Positions 1 to 8,033 of a stretch of DNA of 64,000 nt are shown here, in pieces. A model generated the notes under the pieces. It made no database searches. It saw only the letters and a list, made by a program, of their open reading frames with translations, and was not told the DNA's origin. The translations under genes were made by a program, and so were the position numbers. Each line of letters starts with the position of its first letter. The stretch's first letter is position 1. Source of the stretch: Candidatus Rokuibacteriota bacterium (GTDB lineage: Bacteria; Methylomirabilota; Methylomirabilia; Rokubacteriales; CSP1-6); contig JACQFL010000042.1 of the NCBI GenBank assembly GCA_016200085.1, positions 1 to 64,000 on the forward strand, read 5' to 3'.

Positions 1-900
1 CGTGACGTTGCCGCCACTGCTCGCGGCGTTCGCCACCGTGAGCCCGCCCGCCGTGTCCAGCACGTTGAGCACCCCGCCCGCCGTCGTCGCGGTGAGGCTC
101 GTGCCGTTGACCTCCAGCGGACTGCCCGCCGTGCCGATCGTCCCCGCCCCCGTCGTGGTGAGCGTGACCAGGTTGCCCACCACGTCCGCCGTGCCGTTCA
201 CCGTGACGCTCGTGATGTTGCCGCCCGTCGCCGTCAGGCTCACGTCGCCCGCGCCCGCCTGGATCGCCGCGTCGTTGACGATCAGGTTGCCCGTGGTGGC
301 CACCGTGACGTTGCCGCCACTGCTGGACGCGCTGGCCACCGTCAGGCCGCCCGCCGTGTCGAGGACGTCGATCTTGCCGCCCGCGGTGGTGGCGCTCAGG
401 GTCGTCCCGCTGATCTCCAGCGGGCTCGCCCCGATGGTGCCGGCCCCGGTCGTGGTCAGGGTGATCGTGCTCCCGACCACGTCGGCGGTGCCGTTCACGC
501 TCGCGCTGGTGATGTTGCCCCCCGTCGCCGTCAGGCTCACGTCGCCCGCCCCGGCGTTGATCGCCGCGTCGTTCACGATCAGGTTGCCCGTGGTGGCCAC
601 CGTGATGTTCCCGCCGCTGCTCGCGGCGCCGGCCACCGTCAGCCCGCCCGCCGTGTCCAGCACGTTGATGACGCCGCCCGCCGTGGTCGCGTTGAGGCTG
701 GTGCCGTTGACCTCCAGCGGGCTGCCCGCCGTGCCGATCGTCCCCGCCCCCGTCGTGGTCAGCGTGACCAGGTTGCCCACCACGTCCGCCGTGCCGTTCA
801 CCGTGACGCTCGTGATGTTGCCCCCCGTCGCCGTCAGGCTCACGTCGCCCGCCCCGGCGTTGATCGCCGCGTCGTTCACGATGACGTTGCCGGCGTTCGA
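1..900 (-). repeat. Three tandem ~300-bp coding repeats in the TpsA gene
   Basis: Copies begin near 1, 304 and 601, giving periods of about 303 and 297 bp, or 101 and 99 codons. The first and third copies are nearly identical and the middle one has diverged. Each encodes a beta-helix segment containing NLIVNDAAINAGAGDVSLTA or a close variant. The array continues beyond the left edge, so the copy number is unknown. Such repeats are prone to copy-number change and to assembly collapse. Confidence 0.85.
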
Positions 901-3900
901 CAGCGTGATGTTCGAGCCGCCGCTGGTGGCACTACTCACCGTCAGGGTGGCCACGCCGGTGTTCGCGACGTTGATCAGCCCGCTGTCCGTCGTGGCCGAG
1001 AGGGTGGTCGCGCTGGTGTCGAGCGGGGTGCCCGCCGTGCCGATCGTGCTCCCGGCGCCGTGCGCGGCCAGGGTGACGGTGCCGCCGCTGACCGCCGGGG
1101 TGCTGTGCCCGACCGCGTCCCGGATGTTCCCGGCGCTCGCCGTCAGGTTCACCACGCCGGTCGTGCCGATGTTGCTCGCGAGCAAGTCGCCCGTGGTGGT
1201 CGTGAGGCTCACGTCGCCGCCGCCGCTCGCGCTCGCCGTGAAGGTGCCGCCGGCCGAGCTCGTGACGTTGACCCCGCCGGAGCCGCCGGTGGCCGTCACC
1301 GTTCCGGCGGTGGTGTGGACGGGCGCCACCGCGGTGCCGATCGCCGAGGCGGTGCCCGCCCGCGTCTGAAGAACTATCGCGCCGTTGCTGCCGGCGCTCA
1401 GCGTGCCGGAGGGATGCGTGATGCTGCCCGTCGAGCCGGCGAAGTCCGTGGTGGCGGTGATGGTGCCGCCGTCGCCGACGGTGACGTCCTTGAGCTTCAG
1501 CGTGGCGCTACCGCCGTTCTGGTTGACGTTGATCTGCACCGCCCCGGCGGTGGCGTTCGTGGTCGACACGCTGCCGCCCGAGTTCATGTCGAGCCCGTTG
1601 CCGGGGCCGGCGGTGTTGGCGTTGAGCGTGATGGTGCCCGACCCGCCCCCGACCAGCGCGCTGATCCCCAGGGTGCTGGAGCTGGAGAGCACGATGTTGC
1701 CGGTCGTCGTCGTGACCCCGCCGCCGCCCAGCCCGAGGTCGCCGCTGGTGTTGGTGACGACGATGTCGCCGCTGGTGGTGCTCGCGGTGAGACCCGACAA
1801 TCCCGGCCCGCTGATGTACACCACGCCCGCGCCGCCCGTGGCGGTGAGGTGCGGGTTCTCGACGAGGATGTTGGCGCCCGGCGTCCCGATGGCGCTCGCC
1901 CCGCTCGGGGGCACGCTCAGCCACACGTCGCCGTTCTTCAGGGCGGTGCCGGCGAGCTGCGAGATCGAGCCGCCGCTCGTATTGTTGCCGGTGTCCGTGC
2001 GGATGCGGAACAGGCCGTTGAAGCCGATCTGCATGTTGGCCAGCTGGGCGCCGCCGCTGCCGCCGGCGGCCGCGTTGACGCTGATCAGCACGGCGCAGGG
2101 CGTGCCGCAGTCGGGCCCGTTGTAGGCCTGGGACAGGGTCCGGATGAGGCTGCCGCTGTTGGCGGCGAAGTCCTGGCCCCCTGCGCCGTCCGTGTTGGCG
2201 TTGATGGCGATGGTGCCGCTGTACGAGGCGCCTCCCACCGTGCTGCTGGCGTTGAGCGTCACCGCGTTGGGCGAATCGATCGTGATCGTCTTCGCGCTGT
2301 TGCCGGTGCTCGACAGGTTGCTGACGGTGACGTCGCCCGGCGAGAAGGGGGCGCTCGTGCTCGAGCCGACGGACAGCGCGATGCTGGCGTTGCCCACGCT
2401 GATCGTCTTGCCGGCGGCCATGGTGATGCTGCCGGCGCCGCCGGCCCGGTCCCCCGATTGCGCGTTGGAGTCGTTGGCGGTGACGGTGACGGTGCCGTCG
2501 CTCGTGGTGATGTCGTTGTTGATGAGCGCGCTGCGCCCGGCGTTGATGGTCACGCTGTTGCCGGGGCTGTTGCCGGCCGTGAGGGTGATCGCGTCGGTGA
2601 CCGTCACGTCGGTGTTCGCCTGGAGCAGGATGTTGGCGCCGATGTCCAGGGTCGCCGGGTCGATGGTGTTCGTGCTCCCCACGTTGCTGGCGAACAGGTT
2701 GTTGACGCCGGCGTTGTAGGCGGCGCCGCCGATGGCGACCACGAGAAGCGCCGGATCGAGCAAGAGCGTCCCGCTGCGCCCCGCCGGCGCGGTGGCGTCC
2801 ACGCGACCCGCGAAGGCCAGCCCCTGCGCGCCCGAGACCTCGACGAATCCGCCGTCGCCGCCGCTCGCGCCGCCGCGCGCGAGGATCGTGGCGGCCGGCG
2901 CGAAGGCCGTGCCGTTGTCCGACCAGACGTTGACCCGGCCCGCGCTGGAGCTCCCGATGCCGCTCACGTCGATCGTGCTGCCGTCGAACAGCACCGTCCG
3001 CTCGGTGGAGGTGATGGCGACCGTGCCCCCGGCGGCGCCGTCGGCGCCCCGCGCGTTGATCGTCCCCCACTGCCCTACCCGCTCTCCGGCGAGGAGCACC
3101 CGGCCCGGCGCGGCTCCGGCCTCCGCCGCGGACACGTCGATCAGCCCGCTGTTGCCGACCACACCCGACATCGTCCCCGTCGCCCGGACGGCGCCGTTGG
3201 CGTTGACCGCGGCGAAGGCGTCGTCGCCGCCCATCATGCGCACGATGCCGCCGCGGTTCAGGAGCGAGCGGGCCTCGATCACGCCGCTGTTGTTGACCAC
3301 GCTGGCCAGGACGTCGCCGGCGGCCTTCGCCGTGAGCGTCACGTCGCCGCCGTTGGCGAGGATGCGGCCCTCGTTGGACACGCGGGCGGCCAGTGGCTTG
3401 CCGTCGGGTCCGGTCGGGGTGCCGGCGACCGCGCCGTCGACCACGAAGCGGACCAGCCCGTCGCCGACGAAGTCCACCGTCAGCTGGCGGGCCGAGCCCA
3501 GCAGCACCGAGCCCGTGTGCGCGGTGATCGTGCCCTGGTTCAGCGCGCCGGGGGCGACCAGCGCCACGAAGCCGTTGGGGCCGGCCGTGATCGTGCCCTG
3601 GTTGACGACGCTCGCCAGGCTGGCGGCGGAGTCCTGCTGGAAGACGTAGCGGCCGGCCATGAAGTCGTCGTCGCGGATGCCGAGGGTGGTGGCGAGCAGG
3701 CCGCCCACGTCGACGCGCGCGCCGGGCCCAAACACGATCCCCGACGGGTTGACGAGGAAGATCCGGCCGTTGGCCTGGAGCTGGCCGAGGATCACGCTGG
3801 GATCGCCGCCCGTCACGCGGTTCAGCGCGACCGCGCTCGACCCCGGCTGCAGGAAGCGCACGAGCTCGGTGACGTCGATGCTGAAGCCGCGCCAGTTGAT

Positions 3901-4089
3901 GATCGCCTTGTCGCTGACCTGGGTGACCGTCAGCGTGGTACCCGCCTGCGACATCGTGACCTGCCCGGCGCTCACCTGACCGTTCTGCGGCAGCGCGGCG
4001 GCGGGGCCGGCGGCGACGGAGCCGATGAGGAGGCAGACGAGCGCGGCGCGGAGCGTGTTCAACGGGCGGACGGCGGCCTTCGGTGCCAC
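1..4089 (-). CDS. Filamentous haemagglutinin-like exoprotein (TpsA), C-terminus beyond the window
   Basis: Large secreted exoprotein of a two-partner secretion system, 1363 codons visible with no stop before the edge. The GTG at 4089 is preceded in frame by a TGA three codons upstream, so it is the only nearby start. A signal peptide (about residues 1-33, ending PAAALPQ) is followed by a TPS/haemagg_act domain with the NPSGI motif at residues 114-118 (canonical NPNGI) inside GRIFLVNPSGIVFGPGARV. The rest is Gly/Ser/Thr/Asn/Val-rich beta-helix-type sequence ending in near-identical repeats of about 100 residues. The probable TpsB partner lies 79 bp upstream. A TAGAAT hexamer at 4106-4111 could give the gene its own promoter. 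Whether it is an adhesin, a CDI toxin or something else depends on the missing C-terminus. Confidence 0.88.
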   Translation of the reverse strand, partial: MAPKAAVRPLNTLRAALVCLLIGSVAAGPAAALPQNGQVSAGQVTMSQAGTTLTVTQVSDKAIINWRGFSIDVTELVRFLQPGSSAVALNRVTGGDPSVILGQLQANGRIFLVNPSGIVFGPGARVDVGGLLATTLGIRDDDFMAGRYVFQQDSAASLASVVNQGTITAGPNGFVALVAPGALNQGTITAHTGSVLLGSARQLTVDFVGDGLVRFVVDGAVAGTPTGPDGKPLAARVSNEGRILANGGDVTLTAKAAGDVLASVVNNSGVIEARSLLNRGGIVRMMGGDDAFAAVNANGAVRATGTMSGVVGNSGLIDVSAAEAGAAPGRVLLAGERVGQWGTINARGADGAAGGTVAITSTERTVLFDGSTIDVSGIGSSSAGRVNVWSDNGTAFAPAATILARGGASGGDGGFVEVSGAQGLAFAGRVDATAPAGRSGTLLLDPALLVVAIGGAAYNAGVNNLFASNVGSTNTIDPATLDIGANILLQANTDVTVTDAITLTAGNSPGNSVTINAGRSALINNDITTSDGTVTVTANDSNAQSGDRAGGAGSITMAAGKTISVGNASIALSVGSSTSAPFSPGDVTVSNLSSTGNSAKTITIDSPNAVTLNASSTVGGASYSGTIAINANTDGAGGQDFAANSGSLIRTLSQAYNGPDCGTPCAVLISVNAAAGGSGGAQLANMQIGFNGLFRIRTDTGNNTSGGSISQLAGTALKNGDVWLSVPPSGASAIGTPGANILVENPHLTATGGAGVVYISGPGLSGLTASTTSGDIVVTNTSGDLGLGGGGVTTTTGNIVLSSSSTLGISALVGGGSGTITLNANTAGPGNGLDMNSGGSVSTTNATAGAVQINVNQNGGSATLKLKDVTVGDGGTITATTDFAGSTGSITHPSGTLSAGSNGAIVLQTRAGTASAIGTAVAPVHTTAGTVTATGGSGGVNVTSSAGGTFTASASGGGDVSLTTTTGDLLASNIGTTGVVNLTASAGNIRDAVGHSTPAVSGGTVTLAAHGAGSTIGTAGTPLDTSATTLSATTDSGLINVANTGVATLTVSSATSGGSNITLSNAGNVIVNDAAINAGAGDVSLTATGGNITSVTVNGTADVVGNLVTLTTTGAGTIGTAGSPLEVNGTSLNATTAGGVINVLDTAGGLTVAGAASSGGNITVATTGNLIVNDAAINAGAGDVSLTATGGNITSASVNGTADVVGSTITLTTTGAGTIGASPLEISGTTLSATTAGGKIDVLDTAGGLTVASASSSGGNVTVATTGNLIVNDAAIQAGAGDVSLTATGGNITSVTVNGTADVVGNLVTLTTTGAGTIGTAGSPLEVNGTSLTATTAGGVLNVLDTAGGLTVANAASSGGNVT

Positions 4090-4168
4090 GTCATCTCACG
4101 ACAGGATTCTAGGTCAGACGGGGCGCGAGGAAAAGACCGAACACGGGGCGTTCAGGCCCGAAATCCGG

Positions 4169-5803
4169 TCAGAACCACTTGATGACGAGGAAGTAGAAGG
4201 TGTGATCGAGCTTGTCCGACGGCTCGGGGCCGCCGATCGGTCGCAGGATGGGCTTCGCGTACTCGAGCTTGACGTGCAGGTTGTCCGGGATGGTGAAGCG
4301 CACGCCCACGCCCGTGCTGGTGAGGTGCTTGCTGCCCGGCGTGCCGTCCGGCGGGTGGAGCGTCCGGATGGCGCCGGAGTCGATGAACCAGAACGCCTGC
4401 AGCAGGTCGCCCCACGTCCGGCCCCCGAAGGCGGGCAGATGCCCGAAGCCCGGCGCGTTCCAGCGGAGCTCGAGGGTCGTCACGTAGCCCCAGTCACCCG
4501 CGATCTCCGACACGGGATAGCCGCGCACCGTCCCCTGCCCGCCGACGGTGAACTGCTCCGGCGAGGGCACCTGGGTGCTCGCCCACTGACTGGTCACGCG
4601 GAAGAACGCCGACGTCGGGCCCACGATCTGTTGCAGACGGGAATACTCGCCCCCGACCTTGGTGAAGAGGCCGCCCGCGCCCACGCGGCTCGTGCGCTCG
4701 TCGATGGCCTTGAGGCCGTACATGAAGTCCGGCAGCCCCTGGGCGACCGTGAGCGAGCCGCTGTTGAGCCCGCGCCAGCGGTCGACCACCTCGACGGAGC
4801 CGCCGACGTTGAGCACGCGCAGGTAGTCGTGGCTGACCGTCTCGCCGAGGATCTCCGTCCGGAGGTTCTTCCAGTCGAGGCCGATCGTTCCGTAGAGGCT
4901 GAAGGCCCGGCTGCGCGCGAACGGGTGCGTGGCGACCACACTGTAGATGTCGCCCGCGCCCTGGATGCCGAGCTCACGGAACTCCTGGCCCACCTCGGAG
5001 TGGATGTGCGTGTGCGAGAAGCCGACCCTGGTGCCCCAGGTGGCCAGCGGCACCGTGTAGCCGAAGCGCGTCAGCCAGAGGAGATCGAACTCCCGGGAAG
5101 CGAGCGCGCGCATCGAGACCTGATCGCCGAGACCGAGCGGGTTGTTGACGTTCAGGTTGGCGGTGAAGCGCTCGCGTCCGGTCAGCCGCGAGCCATAGTT
5201 GTTGGCCTCCAGCGAGCCGTCGATGAGCCGGTCGCGATCCACGTCCAGCACGACGTCCGTCGTCCCCACCGCCGTGCCCGGCTTGAGCGTGCTCTTCACC
5301 CCGAGCCCGGGCAGATCGTTCAGCAGGAGCAGGCCGCGCTCGAAGCGCTGCGCGTTGAAGGCGCGCGTTTCCTCCGGCGGCAGGACGTACTTCTTCAGGG
5401 AGTCCGCGCGGTAATGCTTGTTGCCCTGGACCTCGATGGCGCCGAGCCGGCCCTCGAGGATCGCGACCTCGACCACGCCACCGTCCCGGATCTCCTGCGC
5501 CGGGATGTAGGCGCGGGCGAGGAGGAAGCCGTGCTGACGATAGAAGGCGGTGATGCGATTGGCGAGCGCCTCGATCTGCGGCAGCGTCAGCACCTGGCCC
5601 TCGGCCTCGCGCACCAGCGCGTGGAGGGCCTCCATGTCGAAGGCGGTATTGCCCGTGATGTGGAGGTGGCCGACACGGACCTGGGCCTCGGCCACCTGGA
5701 AGGGGGTTGGGGCCTGGGCGGTCGCCGGCGCGGCAGGAGCGGTCGCGAGACAGATCGCCAGCGTCAGCCGGCGGAGGCCGGACGACCGCGAGATCAGGAG
5801 CAT
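4169..5803 (-). CDS. Two-partner secretion outer-membrane transporter (TpsB; ShlB/FhaC/HecB family)
   Basis: Outer-membrane Omp85-superfamily pore that secretes the adjacent TpsA protein; 544 aa. A cleavable signal peptide (about residues 1-29, ending ATAQA) is followed by two POTRA-like segments, about residues 40-115 (VGHLHITGNTAF onward) and 117-180. A C-terminal beta-barrel follows, with the lid-loop VRGY signature at 426-429 and a terminal Phe (FLVIKWF) typical of outer-membrane proteins. The length matches the family (about 550 aa). It sits directly upstream of the tpsA gene on the same strand, the usual order for a TPS locus. Confidence 0.93.
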   Translation of the reverse strand: MLLISRSSGLRRLTLAICLATAPAAPATAQAPTPFQVAEAQVRVGHLHITGNTAFDMEALHALVREAEGQVLTLPQIEALANRITAFYRQHGFLLARAYIPAQEIRDGGVVEVAILEGRLGAIEVQGNKHYRADSLKKYVLPPEETRAFNAQRFERGLLLLNDLPGLGVKSTLKPGTAVGTTDVVLDVDRDRLIDGSLEANNYGSRLTGRERFTANLNVNNPLGLGDQVSMRALASREFDLLWLTRFGYTVPLATWGTRVGFSHTHIHSEVGQEFRELGIQGAGDIYSVVATHPFARSRAFSLYGTIGLDWKNLRTEILGETVSHDYLRVLNVGGSVEVVDRWRGLNSGSLTVAQGLPDFMYGLKAIDERTSRVGAGGLFTKVGGEYSRLQQIVGPTSAFFRVTSQWASTQVPSPEQFTVGGQGTVRGYPVSEIAGDWGYVTTLELRWNAPGFGHLPAFGGRTWGDLLQAFWFIDSGAIRTLHPPDGTPGSKHLTSTGVGVRFTIPDNLHVKLEYAKPILRPIGGPEPSDKLDHTFYFLVIKWF

Positions 5804-5975
5804 GCCAGGAAGAACCGAGCCCTGGCGGGCATTTTGATCATAGGGTATCGGCGAACCCCCAGGATCAACGCATAATTCCTGGCTGTCCCGGGGGTAGGCC
5901 GACCATCGGTCCTGCTATCCATAACACGACGGTGGGCTCTTTGACACAGGGCCGGATGCCGATAGCCCCTACGGA

Positions 5976-6046
5976 CGGCCCTGCCGCCCGACACGGGCTC
6001 CCGCCGGTCAGACACGGCCACGAGCACCCCTCGGGCGGCAGGGCCG
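5976..6046. repeat. 16-bp perfect inverted repeat upstream of pirin gene
   Basis: Arms at 5976-5991 (CGGCCCTGCCGCCCGA) and 6031-6046 are exact reverse complements, separated by 39 bp. The element lies in the 278-bp divergent gap between the TpsB and pirin genes. Its right arm ends 23 bp before the TACAAT hexamer at 6070. It could be an operator or an RNA hairpin. A TTGACA hexamer at 5941-5946 has no good -10 partner. Nothing else was recognised in this gap. Confidence 0.6.
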
Positions 6047-6069
6047 GTCCCCTGGCTGGACCTGCCGGC

Positions 6070-6075
6070 TACAAT
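6070..6075 (+). promoter_or_regulatory. Candidate -10 box (TACAAT) of a leaderless pirin transcript
   Basis: TACAAT matches the -10 consensus at 5 of 6 positions. It lies 6 nt before the GTG at 6082, so transcription would start at or next to the start codon. No Shine-Dalgarno sequence and no clear -35 element are present. Confidence 0.4.
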
Positions 6076-6081
6076 GCCCTG

Positions 6082-6780
6082 GTGATCACCCTCAGGCGCG
6101 CGGGCGAGCGGGGAGGCTTCGACCACGGGTGGCTCGACACCCGCCACACTTTCTCCTTCGCGGACTATCACGATCCGCGGCACATGGGCTTTCGCCACCT
6201 CCGGGTGATCAACGAGGACCGCGTGCAGGGCGGCCAAGGCTTCCCGCGCCACGGCCATCGCGACATGGAGATCATCTCCTACGTGCTGGAGGGCGAGCTC
6301 CGCCATCACGATAGCCTCGGCAACGGCTCGGTCATCCGGTCCGGCGACGTGCAGCGGATGTCGGCGGGCACGGGCGTCCTGCACAGCGAGGCCAACGCCT
6401 CGCCCGATACGGTCGTGCACTTCCTGCAGATCTGGCTCCTGCCGGGCCAGGCCGGCCTCGCCCCCGGCTACGAGCAGAAGACGTTCAGCGACGCCGACAA
6501 GCGCGGACGGCTCCGGCTGGTGGCGTCGCCCGACGGCCGCGACGGGTCGGTCATGATCCACCAGAACGTCGAGCTCCACGCGGCCATCCTCGACCCCGGC
6601 CGCGAGCTCGTCCACAAGCCGGCGCCGGGACGCCACGCCTGGCTGCAGGTGGCTCGCGGCGCCGTCACGCTGAACGGCGCGCGGCTCGACCAGGGTGACG
6701 GCGCGGCCGTGAGCGACGAGCCGTCGCTGGCCATCGTCGGCGTCGAGCCGGCCGAGGTGCTGCTGTTCGACCTCGCATGA
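6082..6780 (+). CDS. Pirin family protein (YhhW-like cupin)
   Basis: Bicupin metalloprotein of 232 aa; characterised bacterial relatives include the quercetinase YhhW and redox-sensing pirins. The opening VITLRRAGERGGFDHGWLDT is typical of the family. The metal-site motifs are present in the N-terminal cupin: FPRHGHRDMEIISYVLEGEL (two His) and GTGVLHSEAN (His and Glu). The second cupin is degenerate, as usual. The GTG at 6082 is chosen because homology begins there; an ATG at 6074 is out of frame and stops after three codons. The stop overlaps the next gene by 4 bp (ATGA), so the two are probably co-translated. The substrate cannot be told from sequence. Confidence 0.92.
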   Translation: MITLRRAGERGGFDHGWLDTRHTFSFADYHDPRHMGFRHLRVINEDRVQGGQGFPRHGHRDMEIISYVLEGELRHHDSLGNGSVIRSGDVQRMSAGTGVLHSEANASPDTVVHFLQIWLLPGQAGLAPGYEQKTFSDADKRGRLRLVASPDGRDGSVMIHQNVELHAAILDPGRELVHKPAPGRHAWLQVARGAVTLNGARLDQGDGAAVSDEPSLAIVGVEPAEVLLFDLA

Positions 6781-7202
6781 TCGGCTGCGCCGCCCGCGCC
6801 GGCCTGCTGCTCGCGCTCGCGATCGCGCTGGGGCCCGCCCCGGCGCGCGCCCAGGACGTCACGGGCGCCGACGAGGCGATCGCGACCGTGATGCGCCAGC
6901 TCGAGGCCTTCCGCCGGGACGACTTCGCCACCGCCTACGGGTTCGCGTCGGAAACCATCCGCGCCATGTTCGCGCCGGAGTCCTTCGAGGCGATGGTGCG
7001 CGGCGGGTATCCCGAGATCGCACGCTCGGCCCGCGCCACCGTGGACGACGTGACCACGGCGCCGGGCGGACTCCTCTACGTCCACGTCCGCGTCTGGGGC
7101 GCCAACGGCAAGGCCGTCGAGGCGCTCTACGAGATGGTGCGGGAGCCCGGCGGCTGGAGGATCAACGGGGTGGTCACCCGCCCCGCCGCACCGACCGTCT
7201 AG
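6777..7202 (+). CDS. Secreted DUF4864-like protein
   Basis: A 141-aa protein with a signal peptide (about residues 1-25, ending ARAQ) and a single small NTF2-like alpha/beta domain. It begins DEAIATVMRQLEAFRRDDFA and contains MFAPESFEAMVRGGYPEIA, the layout of DUF4864 proteins, which have no assigned function. It overlaps the pirin gene by 4 bp. No catalytic residues are apparent. Its stop codon is the first base of a long inverted repeat shared with the convergent downstream gene. Confidence 0.75.
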   Translation: MIGCAARAGLLLALAIALGPAPARAQDVTGADEAIATVMRQLEAFRRDDFATAYGFASETIRAMFAPESFEAMVRGGYPEIARSARATVDDVTTAPGGLLYVHVRVWGANGKAVEALYEMVREPGGWRINGVVTRPAAPTV

Positions 7203-7408
7203 AGTCCGAAGTTCGTTGTCGTGCACCGCGAGTGGGGCGGGCAGGGGCCGGGGTCGGTTGGACAAGCCGACTGACTGTCGCCACCGACCGCTGCGCGCTC
7301 GCATCGTCATCGTCTTCGGCGAGACGACGGGTACTCCACGGCTCGCTTCAACCGACCCCGGCCCCTGCCCGCGCCACCCGGCCAGAGGTGACGGCGAACT
7401 TCGAACTC
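7202..7408. repeat. Long palindromic element between convergent genes
   Basis: The inner arms 7237-7260 and 7349-7372 are 24-bp perfect reverse complements, extendable by four more pairs past one mismatch. The outer arms 7202-7215 and 7395-7408 match at 13 of 14 positions. The loop of about 88 bp contains, on the minus strand, ACAGTCAGT, which also occurs in the loop of the element at 17197. It fills the gap between two converging genes and could act as a bidirectional terminator; there is no T-tract. Confidence 0.75.
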
Positions 7409-7414
7409 AGGACA

Positions 7415-7972
7415 CTAGCGCACGAGCAGCCGGCCGGCGATCTTGAACTCGCCGGCGCCCTGCGGGGTGAGGATCACCATCTCGCCGGGCGCCGGAGTGG
7501 CGCCGGTGAGCGCGGTGATGTTGACCGGGTGGGTCACGAGGACGACGTTGCCGCCGGCAGGACGGTCGCCCGCGAGCGTGCGGACCGCGAGGGACTGGGC
7601 GCCCTCCCGATCGAGGTCGTCGGAGAAGGAGTCGAGGGCGGGCCAGGGCTCGACGCGGTCGAACGCCAGCAACGCGGTCTCGAGACAGCGGCACCAGCGG
7701 CTCGACATCACGCTCGCGACCGGGATCCGGCGCGCGCGAAAGGCGCGGCCGATACGGCGTGCCTCCTCACGGCCCGCCGCCGAGAGATTGCGCTGGGTCG
7801 TGCAGTCCGCGAGCCGGAATCCCGCGGGATCGCCGGGGGCGCCGCCGGTCGTCGCGTGCGGGAGCAGCACGACCTGCCCGCCGGCTCTCAACAACTCCCA
7901 CAGGCCGTCGGCCGCGCCCGCGGACGCCGGCAGCGCGAGGAGCGCCAGCGCCGCGCCGAGCGCCCGGATCAC
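7415..7972 (-). CDS. Secreted histidine phosphatase-like protein with altered RHG motif
   Basis: 185 aa with a signal peptide (about residues 1-21, ending AGAAD) and a short histidine-phosphatase (SixA/phosphoglycerate-mutase-like) fold. Family landmarks remain: SSRWCRCLETALLAF (Arg after the second strand), FSDDL, and VLVTHPVNITALTG near the end with the second catalytic His. The first motif, normally RHG, reads VVLLPHATT: the His is kept but the preceding Arg is replaced by Pro. The His is followed by Ala rather than Gly. Reduced or altered activity is therefore possible. It is the last gene before the long palindrome. Confidence 0.82.
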   Translation of the reverse strand: MIRALGAALALLALPASAGAADGLWELLRAGGQVVLLPHATTGGAPGDPAGFRLADCTTQRNLSAAGREEARRIGRAFRARRIPVASVMSSRWCRCLETALLAFDRVEPWPALDSFSDDLDREGAQSLAVRTLAGDRPAGGNVVLVTHPVNITALTGATPAPGEMVILTPQGAGEFKIAGRLLVR

Positions 7973-8033
7973 CGGCGCCAGGGCCGCGAGCCGGGCGCGA
8001 GCCGTGGGCCGCCGGCGATGGGCGCCATCCCGC

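Noticed and set aside
2..4182. Long plus-strand open frames rich in Pro/Val or Arg/Ala across the first 4 kb
   Set aside because: The minus strand encodes a continuous signal-peptide and TPS-domain protein; the plus frames have no recognisable domain and mirror its repeats.
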